Origin: CAZKXU01 sp964556665
Lineage (GTDB): Bacteria > Bdellovibrionota_C > UBA2361 > CAZKXU01
Length of the DNA: 22,338 bases
Reading direction: 5' to 3'
Assembly: GCA_964556665.1 (NCBI GenBank)
Contig: CAZKXU010000056.1
Coordinates: 1 to 22,338, forward strand
A program made the position numbers and the translations under genes. The notes beneath the pieces are model-generated. The model was not told the origin of the DNA, searched no databases, and saw only the letters and a program-made list of their open reading frames with translations. Numbering within the stretch: position 1 is the first letter of the stretch; every line of letters begins with the position of its first letter. Shown one piece after another: positions 6,703 through 15,425 of this stretch.

Positions 6703-8589
6703 CTACTTCCCTAACAACGCACCCAATTCCCCTAATTCGCCAACAGCTGCCTCTTTTTCAGTATTCAGCGTATCTAGTTTTTTGATTCTTGCCTCAGGCC
6801 CAGCGTTGAGCAGAAGATTATGGAAATCAAGCTCATGCTGCAACTCTTCTATCTTCGTAGTAATTTCATCCCGTTGACGACTCAAGCCTGTAATTTCTTG
6901 CTCTGAGATAGAGACTGCGCTATCAATAGCAGACTTAACCTCTTGCGTTAGTTCTCGCAATCTTTGACCACGTACACGCGCCAATTGCTCCACACGCTGT
7001 GCGGCAGCCTTATCTGTTGGATTATAACGCCAAACCTCCACTTCTTTAAGATAGGTCCAGGTATCCCGTTCAAAAGCCTCTTTTTTACTCTTTACGGTTG
7101 CTGAGCTAATTGCTACCTCAGAAGCCATATCTACAGGATCCGTATTTTCTAGCCTCTTTCTTCGACCAACCCAGACAGAGAACTTCCTTGTTGCCGAATC
7201 TATATCAGACACTAAATTACTCTCGTCAGTACGCTGCTTATCTAAGACACTCTTAATCTGCTCAAGCGAGTCACGCACTTCCTGGCCAGCCGGCCGGCCT
7301 AGTAGCTCAATCTGTTGATCCAATTTCTTTATACGTTCAATTAACAACGCATGCCGTTTTATAAGCTCCCCCTTCTCACGAGAGTTAAGCTCTACCTTAA
7401 CGGAGAGCGCCTGCTGAACTTCATTAGGTATCTCTAACGGTACAATACGAGCCATCTCCTCCATTCCAGCTATCCTAGTACCGATATTATGATAACCTCT
7501 GCCACTAATATGCAGCTTGGCAATACGAGCGGCTAACGGGTGCGGTGCGGACACCGATTTTGTAAGATCGCGAATCCCGTTAATGATGTAAGGTGATACT
7601 ATTACACCTATTACAAAAGCTCCTACTAACTTGAAGAGGAGTGAAATTGTTAAAAACTTCCCGTATTTTTCAAGAAGAGAAGCTGGAGGGGCTAATGTAG
7701 TATCAGTTGTCGGAGTTGGATCAGTTGTTGCGTTCGAGGGTCTAGAACTTTCATAAGTCGAGCGCTTTAAAGGACGTGCTTGTGTAACCGGCTCGATTCC
7801 TGGACCTGCATCAAGAGTCGGATATCCCTCGCCGACACTAATAATTATAGCTGTAATATTATCAGTACCACCATTACCATTAGCTTTATTGATAAGAGTC
7901 TTAACTGCCTGATCTAAAGACATGCTTGTTAGTATCCCAAGGATCTCCTCGGGTGTAAGCATATTATATAAACCATCCGTACAGAGCAGATAAAGATCAT
8001 CCTTATATGGACCATCTTCACACAACCAACAGTCCACCTTAACATCCGGAGTAGGACCGAGAGAACGTGTCAACATATGTGAGATTGGATGATGATCGGC
8101 CTGGTCTCTCGTTATAGCACCTGAACGTAGGAGCTCCATTACTAATGTATGATCGTCAGTTAATTGATGAATCTGTCCTCGACGTATTCTATAAGCGCGC
8201 GAGTCTCCAACACTCATAATATACATCGAAGCGCCAACAAAGGAGAGCCCAACTATAGTTGTACCCATTCCAGAAAGCGAAAGATCCTGCTTGCCGCGCT
8301 CCAATATTTCATGATTGGCCTCCTGCACTGCGGCCACGATATCATTCTCCGAGATCGTTGTGTGTTCGATTAGGTGTTCTCTTAATACCTGTACTGCAAG
8401 TTTCGAAGCCACTGCCCCACCTTGCACACCTCCCATACCATCGGCAACGATAAAAGTCTTACAGGTATCGTTTTCAACAACACCAAAGCAATCCTGATTT
8501 TCTTCACGGTGGCGACCCACGTCACTACCCGCCGAGTAACGCAGAGCAGCGATTAGTAGTTCACTAGATTGTCCGAGATCAACCGACAT
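6703..8589 (-). CDS. PP2C-type Ser/Thr phosphatase with membrane segment and coiled-coil tail
   Basis: The 628-aa protein begins with a full PPM/PP2C domain (about 13-253), a metal-dependent phosphoserine/phosphothreonine phosphatase. Visible motifs are RHREENQD (26-33), DGMGG (50-54, metal ligand Asp50), SGMGTT (106-111), VGDSRAY (127-133), CTDGL (203-207) and GGTDNIT (240-246), so the catalytic set is complete. A Pro/Thr-rich linker (about 265-305) leads to one hydrophobic helix (about 312-334). The remaining roughly 290 residues are charged and helical, with probable coiled coils at about 395-460 and 490-615. Single-domain bacterial PP2Cs are about 240-260 aa, so the extension is large. 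The phosphatase is presumably cytoplasmic and the tail may lie in the periplasm; topology is inferred. No partner Ser/Thr kinase is in the window. The SPOR gene lies upstream on the same strand. Confidence 0.9.
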   Translation of the reverse strand: MSVDLGQSSELLIAALRYSAGSDVGRHREENQDCFGVVENDTCKTFIVADGMGGVQGGAVASKLAVQVLREHLIEHTTISENDIVAAVQEANHEILERGKQDLSLSGMGTTIVGLSFVGASMYIMSVGDSRAYRIRRGQIHQLTDDHTLVMELLRSGAITRDQADHHPISHMLTRSLGPTPDVKVDCWLCEDGPYKDDLYLLCTDGLYNMLTPEEILGILTSMSLDQAVKTLINKANGNGGTDNITAIIISVGEGYPTLDAGPGIEPVTQARPLKRSTYESSRPSNATTDPTPTTDTTLAPPASLLEKYGKFLTISLLFKLVGAFVIGVIVSPYIINGIRDLTKSVSAPHPLAARIAKLHISGRGYHNIGTRIAGMEEMARIVPLEIPNEVQQALSVKVELNSREKGELIKRHALLIERIKKLDQQIELLGRPAGQEVRDSLEQIKSVLDKQRTDESNLVSDIDSATRKFSVWVGRRKRLENTDPVDMASEVAISSATVKSKKEAFERDTWTYLKEVEVWRYNPTDKAAAQRVEQLARVRGQRLRELTQEVKSAIDSAVSISEQEITGLSRQRDEITTKIEELQHELDFHNLLLNAGPEARIKKLDTLNTEKEAAVGELGELGALLGK

Positions 8590-8718
8590 ATACCTAAAAT
8601 ACCGCAGAAAATAAGTAATTTCAACTAGTTACAAAACAGTGCGGCAGCATTATTTAGATGTGCAAAGGTAAGGCCAAGATTCGGTATTAAAAAACCATTT
8701 TATCCTAAGGAAAGAGAG

Positions 8719-9741
8719 CTATTTTATCATTCTAAGAAACGGTTCGCCCTCAAGGTAATGCTCACGCTTAAGCTGCTCTAAGAGCCTTCCTCCAGTTTCA
8801 CGGGTTCTCTCCGGTCCCACTAAAACTCTAAAGTACTGCTGTCCGCGAACATCCGCATTTTCTATCGCGACTGGAAATCCTGAACGTTTGAGTTTTGCAC
8901 TTAGAGCCTCAGCATCCTGAAGTTTTCGCGGTGCCCCAACCTGAGCAAACCATCCCGGAGGTATAACCCTCTTTATTGGCTGAGTTGTTGACTTATTATT
9001 CTTAATAATCTGCTTGACTGTCTCCTTCTTTAATTCGACGTTATTGGCAAGCGCAAGGACCTGAGGCTTTGACTTTTTAGCTGCCGACATCTCCTTCTTC
9101 ACTACTGGGCTCACTTTCTCTTCGACCTTGACCTTCTCTTTGGCATCCTTGTTCTCCTTGGTCTCCTGCTGAATTAGAGCACCAAGCGGTTCAGCATGAG
9201 CACTTGGAGCTTTTGCATCCATAGTCTCATTAAGCAGCGCTGTCTTTGCTACATCATCTAATGTTCGTATTATTTTTGGGTCATGCGAATCCTTTGTGTT
9301 CATTATCGCAGCACTAAGCGGGGAGGTTTTTTCTATCTGCGTAGGTTGCTGGACATGAGCAGGCATCTCTTTCTTTTCTAACTCTGGAAGAGGCTTTGCA
9401 GGAGAATCAAGTTTTAGATCTAGTTCATCATCTCCCAATTTTGCATACATATCCGAGGCTGCTCTGTCACTACCTAATTCAGAATCTGAGATTGCGTTCT
9501 CTGCCACCGGAAACTTAGGAAAGCTTGCTAAATTGCCAGCTAAAGCATTTTCGAACCCAACTCTGCGGCCTGAAAAGAATCCAAGATAAAAAGTGCAGGC
9601 TAACGAACCCAATACTAGTCCGGTTAACAACACCGACTGCCAAAGCCCGATACGGATCTCCCAATTACCTAAAGACTTACGGTTGGTAACACTCATAGAC
9701 TTAATTGTAGGAGAGGTACGCGAAGTACTGATATCGTTCAT
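8719..9741 (-). CDS. Membrane-anchored SPOR-domain protein
   Basis: A 340-aa protein with a short cytoplasmic N-terminus, one membrane helix (about 33-56, SVLLTGLVLGSLACTFYLGF), a long Lys/Glu/Pro-rich low-complexity linker, and a C-terminal SPOR domain (about the last 77 residues, with WFAQVGAPRKLQDAEALSAK and YFRVLVGPERT). SPOR domains bind glycan strands stripped of stem peptides at the septum, so this is probably a divisome or late cell-division protein of the FtsN/DedD kind. The linker makes residue-level orthology impossible to judge. An in-frame ATG four codons earlier also exists. The later one is preferred because a GGATGG lies 5 bases before it and the likely -10 box would leave the first ATG almost no leader. 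The amidase two genes upstream would make the substrate that SPOR domains bind. Confidence 0.82.
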   Translation of the reverse strand: MNDISTSRTSPTIKSMSVTNRKSLGNWEIRIGLWQSVLLTGLVLGSLACTFYLGFFSGRRVGFENALAGNLASFPKFPVAENAISDSELGSDRAASDMYAKLGDDELDLKLDSPAKPLPELEKKEMPAHVQQPTQIEKTSPLSAAIMNTKDSHDPKIIRTLDDVAKTALLNETMDAKAPSAHAEPLGALIQQETKENKDAKEKVKVEEKVSPVVKKEMSAAKKSKPQVLALANNVELKKETVKQIIKNNKSTTQPIKRVIPPGWFAQVGAPRKLQDAEALSAKLKRSGFPVAIENADVRGQQYFRVLVGPERTRETGGRLLEQLKREHYLEGEPFLRMIK

Positions 9742-9756
9742 AACACCATCCAAGAA

Positions 9757-9762
9757 ACCAAA
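9757..9762 (-). promoter_or_regulatory. Candidate -10 box for the SPOR gene
   Basis: A TATAAT on the minus strand about 15 bases before the chosen ATG. No good -35 is seen. It supports the later of two possible start codons. Motif only. Confidence 0.25.
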
Positions 9763-9867
9763 TTATAGTAGGCACACCGAATCTGCTTTATACCAAAGTA
9801 TTATACCTTAAAACGGGATTCATCAATACTAATTTTTACCTCTCCTGAACCTATTTTCTCATTAACT

Positions 9868-9906
9868 GAGAGCGCGGCTCTCACCCTGGGCCAGCCGGCT
9901 GCCCCT
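9868..9906. repeat. Two adjacent GC-rich hairpins after the nucleotidyltransferase gene
   Basis: GAGAGC/GCTCTC with a 3-nt loop (9868-9882) is followed by GGGC-c-AGCCGGCT-GCCC (9888-9905), a near-perfect palindrome with one bulged base. Both lie in the spacer between the nucleotidyltransferase stop and the SPOR gene. There is no U-tract, so this looks more like a REP-type element or 3'-end stabiliser than an intrinsic terminator. Confidence 0.45.
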
Positions 9907-9936
9907 ACAATTTCCCCATACTCTTTTAAGCAATTA

Positions 9937-10974
9937 TTATTGGACCTGATAACCTCTCTTATGAAGCTCTTCCTTTATAGCTATATCACTACTGCTAGCA
10001 TATCGCGCTAAAATCCCCTCATCAGAGATAGCCACAAAACTATCATTTTCCAACTCTGCCTTATATAGTTTTAACTTTTTCTTAGAAAATGCCAGATCGG
10101 TCATGCGCGACTCCCGTTCTAAAGGATTTAAATAGATGTAAATAAGCCGTCCAAACACCTCAAGCCTTTGCTCTGTATTTAACTTCACCGTACATAGCTG
10201 CTCAAGTGCTGCTAGCAATAGTTTGAGATTCGAAGGCGCAACTAACTCAAAATATTCAAACACACCATACTCCTGAAGCAATCTAAACATCTGCGGCGCA
10301 CCTGGCTCACTTAGAATAATCTTAAGCTCGTTGTATTTACGATGTAGCGATATGCTGTCTAGTGCCTTACTTTGTAGTGCCTCTGTAATAAGTGAAGCAG
10401 TCTGAGGAGCAAGTGTGCCGGAAATTCGAACGGCATATCGTGCAGCTCTAAAGATTCTAGTCGGATCATCAATAAAACTTCGCTCATGCAGCACTCTGAC
10501 CGTGCGATTAGTGAGATCCAGGCGACCTCCAAATGGGTCTACGATCTCGTTTTCAATGCTTTTACTAATCACTGCACTGAGCGGTACAGCCATTGCATTT
10601 ATAGTAAAATCCCTCCTCTTTAGATCACTTGATATCTCTGCAAGTTTTACTGTAGGTAAGGCGCCAGGTTTGAGATAAATCTCCTCTCTTGCTGATGCGA
10701 AATCGATCTCCTCAATTTCCTCAAATTTTAGATTAAAAATCTTAGCCGTAAAAAATTGAGCGTGCTGCCTTATCTCACCACCTAGACTTTCGTTACAATA
10801 CTTTGCGAACTCTATACCGTTACCAGCAACCAAGAGATCAATATCCTTATCTTGTGGGAAAGTTCCCAAGAGATGGTCACGCACTAAGCCACCCACCAGA
10901 TAGACCTTAACACCAAACTCATCGGCTAGCCGATTAATACGTGAAAATAAACTTAGCTCCTGTTCTGAAAACAC
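9937..10974 (-). CDS. Class II nucleotidyltransferase (CCA-adding enzyme / poly(A) polymerase family)
   Basis: Adds nucleotides to RNA 3' ends, either completing tRNA CCA ends or polyadenylating. The 345-aa protein shows the head-domain motif YLVGGLVRD (25-33), the metal ligands DID (44-46), a third carboxylate in EIDFASAR (D91), RRDFTINAMA (120-129) and DDPTRIFRAARY (169-180). It is shorter than typical CCA-adding enzymes or PcnB (roughly 400-450 aa) and lacks a C-terminal domain such as HD or an Arg-rich tail. The neck motif usually reading ERI..EL is LHRKYNEL here. I cannot tell CCA-adding, A-adding and PcnB activities apart. The start is GTG immediately after the amidase TAG, with AAGGA just upstream inside the amidase gene, so the two are probably translationally coupled. 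Confidence 0.85.
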   Translation of the reverse strand: MFSEQELSLFSRINRLADEFGVKVYLVGGLVRDHLLGTFPQDKDIDLLVAGNGIEFAKYCNESLGGEIRQHAQFFTAKIFNLKFEEIEEIDFASAREEIYLKPGALPTVKLAEISSDLKRRDFTINAMAVPLSAVISKSIENEIVDPFGGRLDLTNRTVRVLHERSFIDDPTRIFRAARYAVRISGTLAPQTASLITEALQSKALDSISLHRKYNELKIILSEPGAPQMFRLLQEYGVFEYFELVAPSNLKLLLAALEQLCTVKLNTEQRLEVFGRLIYIYLNPLERESRMTDLAFSKKKLKLYKAELENDSFVAISDEGILARYASSSDIAIKEELHKRGYQVQ

Positions 10975-12213
10975 CTATTCCTTTAAGTAGTTTTTAATTC
11001 CAAGAAAAAGTCCGTAAGCAAGATCGGCTCGAAACTCCTTCTCAGCCAGTCTTTTTCCATCCTCAGCATTATCAATAAAGAAAAGCTCTACTAGAATGCA
11101 GGGCATATGGGCGCCAACTAAAACATAAAAAGGCGCTTTTCTTACACCAAGGTTTTTAACCTGGTGGCGCGTGCTAATATAGCTTAAAGAGGCCTGCTGG
11201 ACCAAATGTGCCAACTCTATCGAATCTTCCAATTTAGCACTCTGTATTAAATCACTCAGCATAAAGGTAAGGTCCGCGTCCGGTCCTTCAAACTGAATAG
11301 ATGCATTCTCTCTTTTAGCTAGTTCACGACTAGCAGCATCATCGCCGTTATCAAGATAGAACACCTCCATCCCAGAAAGCTTTTTCTGTGGACTTGCGTT
11401 TGTATGAAGACTAATAAAGAGGTCCGCATCATTCGCATTTGCCATGTTAGTACGATCCAATAACGGCACAAATATATCACTTCTTCTAGTTAATTTGACT
11501 GCTACATTAAGGTTTTTCTTAATTAACTCCTCTAAACGCAGCGCCACATCCAATACCACATCCTTCTCCAATAAACCTCCCTGGCCAACTGCCCCTTGAT
11601 CCTCACCACCATGACCGGGATCAATAACGATAAGCTTACCAGTTTTACGCATTGAGATTGTTGGCTGCGCTGTAGGTTGAATATTCTTGCCCTGCTTAAT
11701 TATGGCAAGCCTACTTTCAGCCAAAGCTGCCATGTCGGCCTCAGGATAGCTATCTACTACTTCAAGGAAGCTACGTTTTGCCTCGGCTCTCTCTCCATTT
11801 GCAAGTAAAAGGTCCCCCTTCTTTACTAAGGCATCATCCGCCAAAGCATGCCCTGGATATTCTTTTGCCAACCTTTCAAAAAGCTGCACCGCTTCTTCAA
11901 GGCGATCCTTACCACCTAATCCATTAAATATTTCCTGATACAATAGCGCCGCATTGAATAAACAATTCGGAGCGTGATCATCACGTGGCTTGCTATTCAC
12001 ATAACTCTTAAATCGCTGCGCTAAATCCTCCCACTCCGCTGCGCGGATCAGATCAGGGTCGGTATTTCGTAATGAAAGAAACTGTGATTTTAGCTCTTCA
12101 AAAAGGACTTCAGGCTTACGCGTCTCTGCTAAGATTGAGACCACACTAATCAGCACGGAAAGAATCAAGAGGAGTAAGAACTTGGTTCTAAACACATTAG
12201 TGCACTGTAACAT
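10975..12213 (-). CDS. N-acetylmuramoyl-L-alanine amidase with N-terminal TPR region
   Basis: Cleaves the bond between N-acetylmuramic acid and the peptide in peptidoglycan, in the periplasm. The 412-aa protein has a hydrophobic N-terminal signal or anchor (about 10-29), a helical TPR-like region (about 75-175, with LFERLAKEYPGHALADDA and a second similar unit), and an Amidase_3 zinc domain (about 192-408). Zinc ligands and the catalytic Glu are visible: H201 (DPGHGG), E216 (LLEKD), H270 (SLHTN) and E376 (LVELFF). It belongs to the AmiA/B/C group but with a TPR module instead of an AMIN domain. An inserted segment after SGMEVFYLDN (about 290-335) could be the helix that blocks the active site in regulated amidases; that is inferred. 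The 76-bp repeat sits 17 bases ahead of its ATG, which has only a weak ribosome binding site. Confidence 0.9.
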   Translation of the reverse strand: MLQCTNVFRTKFLLLLILSVLISVVSILAETRKPEVLFEELKSQFLSLRNTDPDLIRAAEWEDLAQRFKSYVNSKPRDDHAPNCLFNAALLYQEIFNGLGGKDRLEEAVQLFERLAKEYPGHALADDALVKKGDLLLANGERAEAKRSFLEVVDSYPEADMAALAESRLAIIKQGKNIQPTAQPTISMRKTGKLIVIDPGHGGEDQGAVGQGGLLEKDVVLDVALRLEELIKKNLNVAVKLTRRSDIFVPLLDRTNMANANDADLFISLHTNASPQKKLSGMEVFYLDNGDDAASRELAKRENASIQFEGPDADLTFMLSDLIQSAKLEDSIELAHLVQQASLSYISTRHQVKNLGVRKAPFYVLVGAHMPCILVELFFIDNAEDGKRLAEKEFRADLAYGLFLGIKNYLKE

Positions 12214-12230
12214 ATATTATCTTTTGGCAT

Positions 12231-12306
12231 ACTGGGAGCGCGGGCTTCTAGCCCACATACAAATTTACAGGCAATTTGTTGCGGGCTGGAAGCCCGCGGT
12301 CCCAGT
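12231..12306 (-). repeat. 76-bp REP/BIME-like inverted-repeat element, copy 2
   Basis: The reverse complement matches copy 1 (4182-4257) at 64 of 76 positions with no gaps. The first 31 bases on that strand are identical, and most differences in the middle are transitions. Both arms keep the outer ACTGGG...CCCAGT ends and a GCGGGCT/AGCCCGC hairpin or a variant of it. It fills most of the mutS-amidase spacer. No direct repeat is evident at its ends. Confidence 0.82.
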
Positions 12307-12318
12307 AAAGCAAAGTTT

Positions 12319-14916
12319 TTAGGCTACACATTTCTTCTGTATACCGCTTAAAGCCACACTTACCTCCAGCGGGGCTAAGGCATTAAGATCTAACTGCTTT
12401 ATCTCACGCTCAAGATCTTTTAAGCGCCTATAATCCTGCGGCTCTGTTATCTCACGTTTGAATGGTACTTCAAATAGGGAGAGCTGAGAAGATCTATCCT
12501 TTACTGCACTGCTATCAGCTAACAAAACCTCCTTAGCACGCTCAATAAGCGGCTGAGGAAGCCCAGCTAGCTTAGCGACCTGTATGCCGTACGATTTTGA
12601 TGCTGCACCTATATTAATATGGTGGGTAAAGATTACATCCTCTCCCCGCTCAACCGAGCCAACCGAAAGATTCTTAATAGTTTGGTATTGTTTCTCCAGA
12701 GTGGTGAGATCATGAAAGTGAGTAGCAAAAAGAGTGCGAGATTTTATCTTTAGTACTATCCACTCGAGAATGGCCTGAGCAATAGCTAAGCCGTCAGCCG
12801 TTGCTGTACCGCGGCCGATCTCATCTATCAATATTAAGGAACGCTTCGTAGCTCCTGAGATAATGTGAGAAGCCTCGTGCATCTCCACCATGAAGGTTGA
12901 TTCTCCTTCGCTGATATCATCCGAGGCTCCAATCCGCGCAAAGATTTTATCAACTACTCCTATCTCCGCCTTTTGTGCCGGTACGAAAGAGCCAAGCTGC
13001 GCCATGATTACAATTAAGGCGGTCTGCTTTAAAAAGGTTGATTTACCACCCATATTGGGGCCAGTAATAATAAGAAAGTTTTTGTCTCCCATCTCTGTCG
13101 TATTAGGGACAAAATCAGAATGTAAACTCTGCGCTAAAAGCGGGTGCTTGCCTGCCTCTATAAAAAGTCTCTCTGACTCATCTACTTGCGGCAGAACATA
13201 CCCCTCATCCGCAGCAAGCTCAGCAAGGCCAATGTAAATATCAAGCTCAGCTAAACGCGCGCCTACGATTCTTAGCTCAGCAGTAAATGGCAAAACAGCT
13301 GCGCGCAGATCCTCATACAGCCTCTTTTCTAGTTCAATCTGTCTTGATTCAGCACCTAAGACATCATCTTCATACTTTTTGAGCTCTTCTGTAATAAAGC
13401 GCTCGGAATTCACCGTAGTCTGTTTACGTATATAGTTCTCAGGTACCTTAGAGAGATTAGCTGCAGTAACTTCGATAAAATACCCAAATACTGAATTATA
13501 TTTAATCTTAAGTGAGTTAATTCCGGTGCGACTTCGTTCACTGGCTTCAAGCTCTACAATCCAGGACTTGCCTCTCTCTTTTAGACCGCGTAAACGATCC
13601 AACTCTGCGTTAAATCCGACTTTGATAATACCACCTTCATTTAGGACCATGGCGGGATTATCAACCAGTGCTTCTTCCAAACGACTACACAAGCTCTCAG
13701 ATATTACAACTCCTCTCATTATTCGCTCTAAGGCTGGAGTTTCTTTCGCAGTACTTAGCATCTCAACAATTGACGGAATCTTCGCCAAACTGTCCCTAAG
13801 AGCACCCAACTCTCGCGGTGTTGTTGCTAAAGCCTCTGTTCGTGCTGCAATTCTCTCTAAGTCAGTGATAGTACGTAAAGTCTCCTTTAACTTACCTCTA
13901 AGTGCCGCATGATCCTTAAAGAATGTAACGACCTGCTGTCGCTCATAAATCGATTTTAGATCTACTAAGGGATTTAGGATCCACTGCCGAAGCATGCGTG
14001 AGCCGGAGGGGGTAACAGTTCGATCTAATACGAAATAGAGTGTACTGCGCTTACTACCATCCTTCTGATTCTGTACAAGCTCAAGACTGGATCTTGTATT
14101 AGCATCAATACTTAGCACACTCTGCGCATCAGCATTTAAAAGCTCAGTAAAATTCACTACTGAATTTACTGTGGTCTCATCGACATAGTCGAGCAGCAGC
14201 TTAGTTGCATTTTTAGCCGCCGTTCCAATTCCTAGATATCCCTGTATTTTCGATATATCGCGTCGCTTTGAGGACAGATCTAGATTTCTAAATTTTAGCG
14301 TTCCTCCTCGAACTAACACTTCTACCTTACGCACCCAAGCCAAACGACGATCTAGGGCCTTTTGATCAATATGCTTTGGCAGCAGTAGTTCTGCCGGCTG
14401 AAGCCTCTGCAACTGTGCAATCATAGCGCTAATATCCAAACCTTCGGCAACAAATATCTTACCACTAATAATATTTGAAAAACTAATCCCGATATCCTGC
14501 TCTGATCTAAACCATACTGCTGCTAGGAGGCTCTCAGTATTATTCTCAGGATCTCCAAGAATCCGTACACCAGGAGTGACAATACGCTCCAGTTTTCTGC
14601 CGAACATCCCGCGGCCGTTTTCCGGTGCTCCGGTTTGACTTACCAACGCCACCGCAAAGCCTGCATTTACAAGACGTTCAAGATACCCATCCACTACAGC
14701 GATAGGAACACCACACATCGGAACAGGATTTGGATTATTCTTATCCCTACTTGTTAAGGTGAGGTTTAGTGTTCTAGACACAGTAACTGCGTCTTCGAAA
14801 AAAACCTCATAAAAATCACCGACTTGGAAAAGGAGGAGACAATCTGGATACAATTGTTTGTAATCCAGATACTGCTTTAACATAGGTGGGAGTTTTTCGG
14901 CTATAGCAGATGACAT
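12319..14916 (-). CDS. mutS: DNA mismatch repair protein MutS
   Basis: Recognises base mismatches and small loops and starts methyl-independent or methyl-directed repair with MutL. The 865-aa length is typical. It shows the mismatch-wedge motif QVGDFYEVF (31-39, with Phe35 and Glu37), the core and clamp domains (about 255-560, NTRSSLEL at 273-280), Walker A TGPNMGGKST (618-627), ISEGESTFMVEM (668-679), Walker B LILIDEIGRGT (694-704), ATHFHDL (731-737) and the C-terminal helix-turn-helix region. QLSLF (811-815) fits a beta-clamp-binding motif. The ATG is divergent from the plus-strand response regulator gene. The amidase gene follows after 105 bases. Confidence 0.96.
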   Translation of the reverse strand: MSSAIAEKLPPMLKQYLDYKQLYPDCLLLFQVGDFYEVFFEDAVTVSRTLNLTLTSRDKNNPNPVPMCGVPIAVVDGYLERLVNAGFAVALVSQTGAPENGRGMFGRKLERIVTPGVRILGDPENNTESLLAAVWFRSEQDIGISFSNIISGKIFVAEGLDISAMIAQLQRLQPAELLLPKHIDQKALDRRLAWVRKVEVLVRGGTLKFRNLDLSSKRRDISKIQGYLGIGTAAKNATKLLLDYVDETTVNSVVNFTELLNADAQSVLSIDANTRSSLELVQNQKDGSKRSTLYFVLDRTVTPSGSRMLRQWILNPLVDLKSIYERQQVVTFFKDHAALRGKLKETLRTITDLERIAARTEALATTPRELGALRDSLAKIPSIVEMLSTAKETPALERIMRGVVISESLCSRLEEALVDNPAMVLNEGGIIKVGFNAELDRLRGLKERGKSWIVELEASERSRTGINSLKIKYNSVFGYFIEVTAANLSKVPENYIRKQTTVNSERFITEELKKYEDDVLGAESRQIELEKRLYEDLRAAVLPFTAELRIVGARLAELDIYIGLAELAADEGYVLPQVDESERLFIEAGKHPLLAQSLHSDFVPNTTEMGDKNFLIITGPNMGGKSTFLKQTALIVIMAQLGSFVPAQKAEIGVVDKIFARIGASDDISEGESTFMVEMHEASHIISGATKRSLILIDEIGRGTATADGLAIAQAILEWIVLKIKSRTLFATHFHDLTTLEKQYQTIKNLSVGSVERGEDVIFTHHINIGAASKSYGIQVAKLAGLPQPLIERAKEVLLADSSAVKDRSSQLSLFEVPFKREITEPQDYRRLKDLEREIKQLDLNALAPLEVSVALSGIQKKCVA

Positions 14917-14964
14917 CTGGATGGTCTCTTGTGCAACTAAAGATGGTAAAGGATAATATTAGGA

Positions 14965-14970
14965 TATAAT
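14965..14970 (+). promoter_or_regulatory. Candidate -10 box for the response regulator gene
   Basis: A TATAAT in the spacer between the divergent mutS and receiver genes, 57 bases before the chosen ATG. No convincing -35 hexamer at 16-18 bases. Motif only. Confidence 0.3.
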
Positions 14971-15026
14971 TTAATTGTCAAAAGTAATTGCGTGATCGTA
15001 GTAGTAATCTAGAACCTACACGTACT

Positions 15027-15425
15027 ATGCAGCAGCACCCACTAAATATACTCCTCCTCGATGATGAACCTGCTGTGCTTTTTGCCCTAAAATTACTTCT
15101 TCAGGTTATAGGTTTTAATGTAACTGACTTTTCAAAACCGATTGAGGCTATTGCTGCCCTCAATAGCGCTCAGGAGTTTGATCTGATTCTATCCGATCTG
15201 CGCATGCCGGAAATAAATGGCCTTAAAGTATTGGAGGAAGCAAAGAAAATCAGACCGAATATTAATTTTATTCTAATGTCAGCACATGCTAATAGCACTG
15301 AGATGGAGAAGGCGCGAGCCTTAGGCGTCGACGGTTTCTTACCTAAGCCATTCTCTCCAGATGATTTTAAAAAGATGGTGGCATCATTGCCAGGCGCAGC
15401 AGTGTCTGCAATTGTTAATTCGTAA
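15027..15425 (+). CDS. Single-domain response regulator (CheY-like)
   Basis: A 132-aa protein that is almost entirely a receiver domain. All phosphorylation residues are present: the acidic pair LLLDDE (D12, D13), the acceptor Asp57 in LSDLRMP, Ser85 in LMSAHA and Lys107 in LPKPF. There is no output domain, so it likely acts by binding a partner, as CheY or Spo0F do. The ATG at 15027 is preferred because it puts the receiver at residue 6. A TTG 13 codons upstream (14988) is possible, but neither start has a clear Shine-Dalgarno. It is an isolated plus-strand gene, divergent from mutS and convergent with rpsA. No histidine kinase lies nearby, so the cognate kinase is unknown. The fully intact site contrasts with the degenerate receiver at 99-812. 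Confidence 0.85.
   Translation: MQQHPLNILLLDDEPAVLFALKLLLQVIGFNVTDFSKPIEAIAALNSAQEFDLILSDLRMPEINGLKVLEEAKKIRPNINFILMSAHANSTEMEKARALGVDGFLPKPFSPDDFKKMVASLPGAAVSAIVNS

Noticed and set aside
12890..13912. Plus-strand open frames inside mutS
   Set aside because: They overlap conserved MutS ATPase and core-domain codons on the other strand. Their translations are low-complexity shadows.
14988..15026. TTG start for the response regulator
   Set aside because: It would add 13 residues with no receiver homology and has no Shine-Dalgarno. The ATG at 15027 fits the domain boundary better, though it also lacks a clear site.
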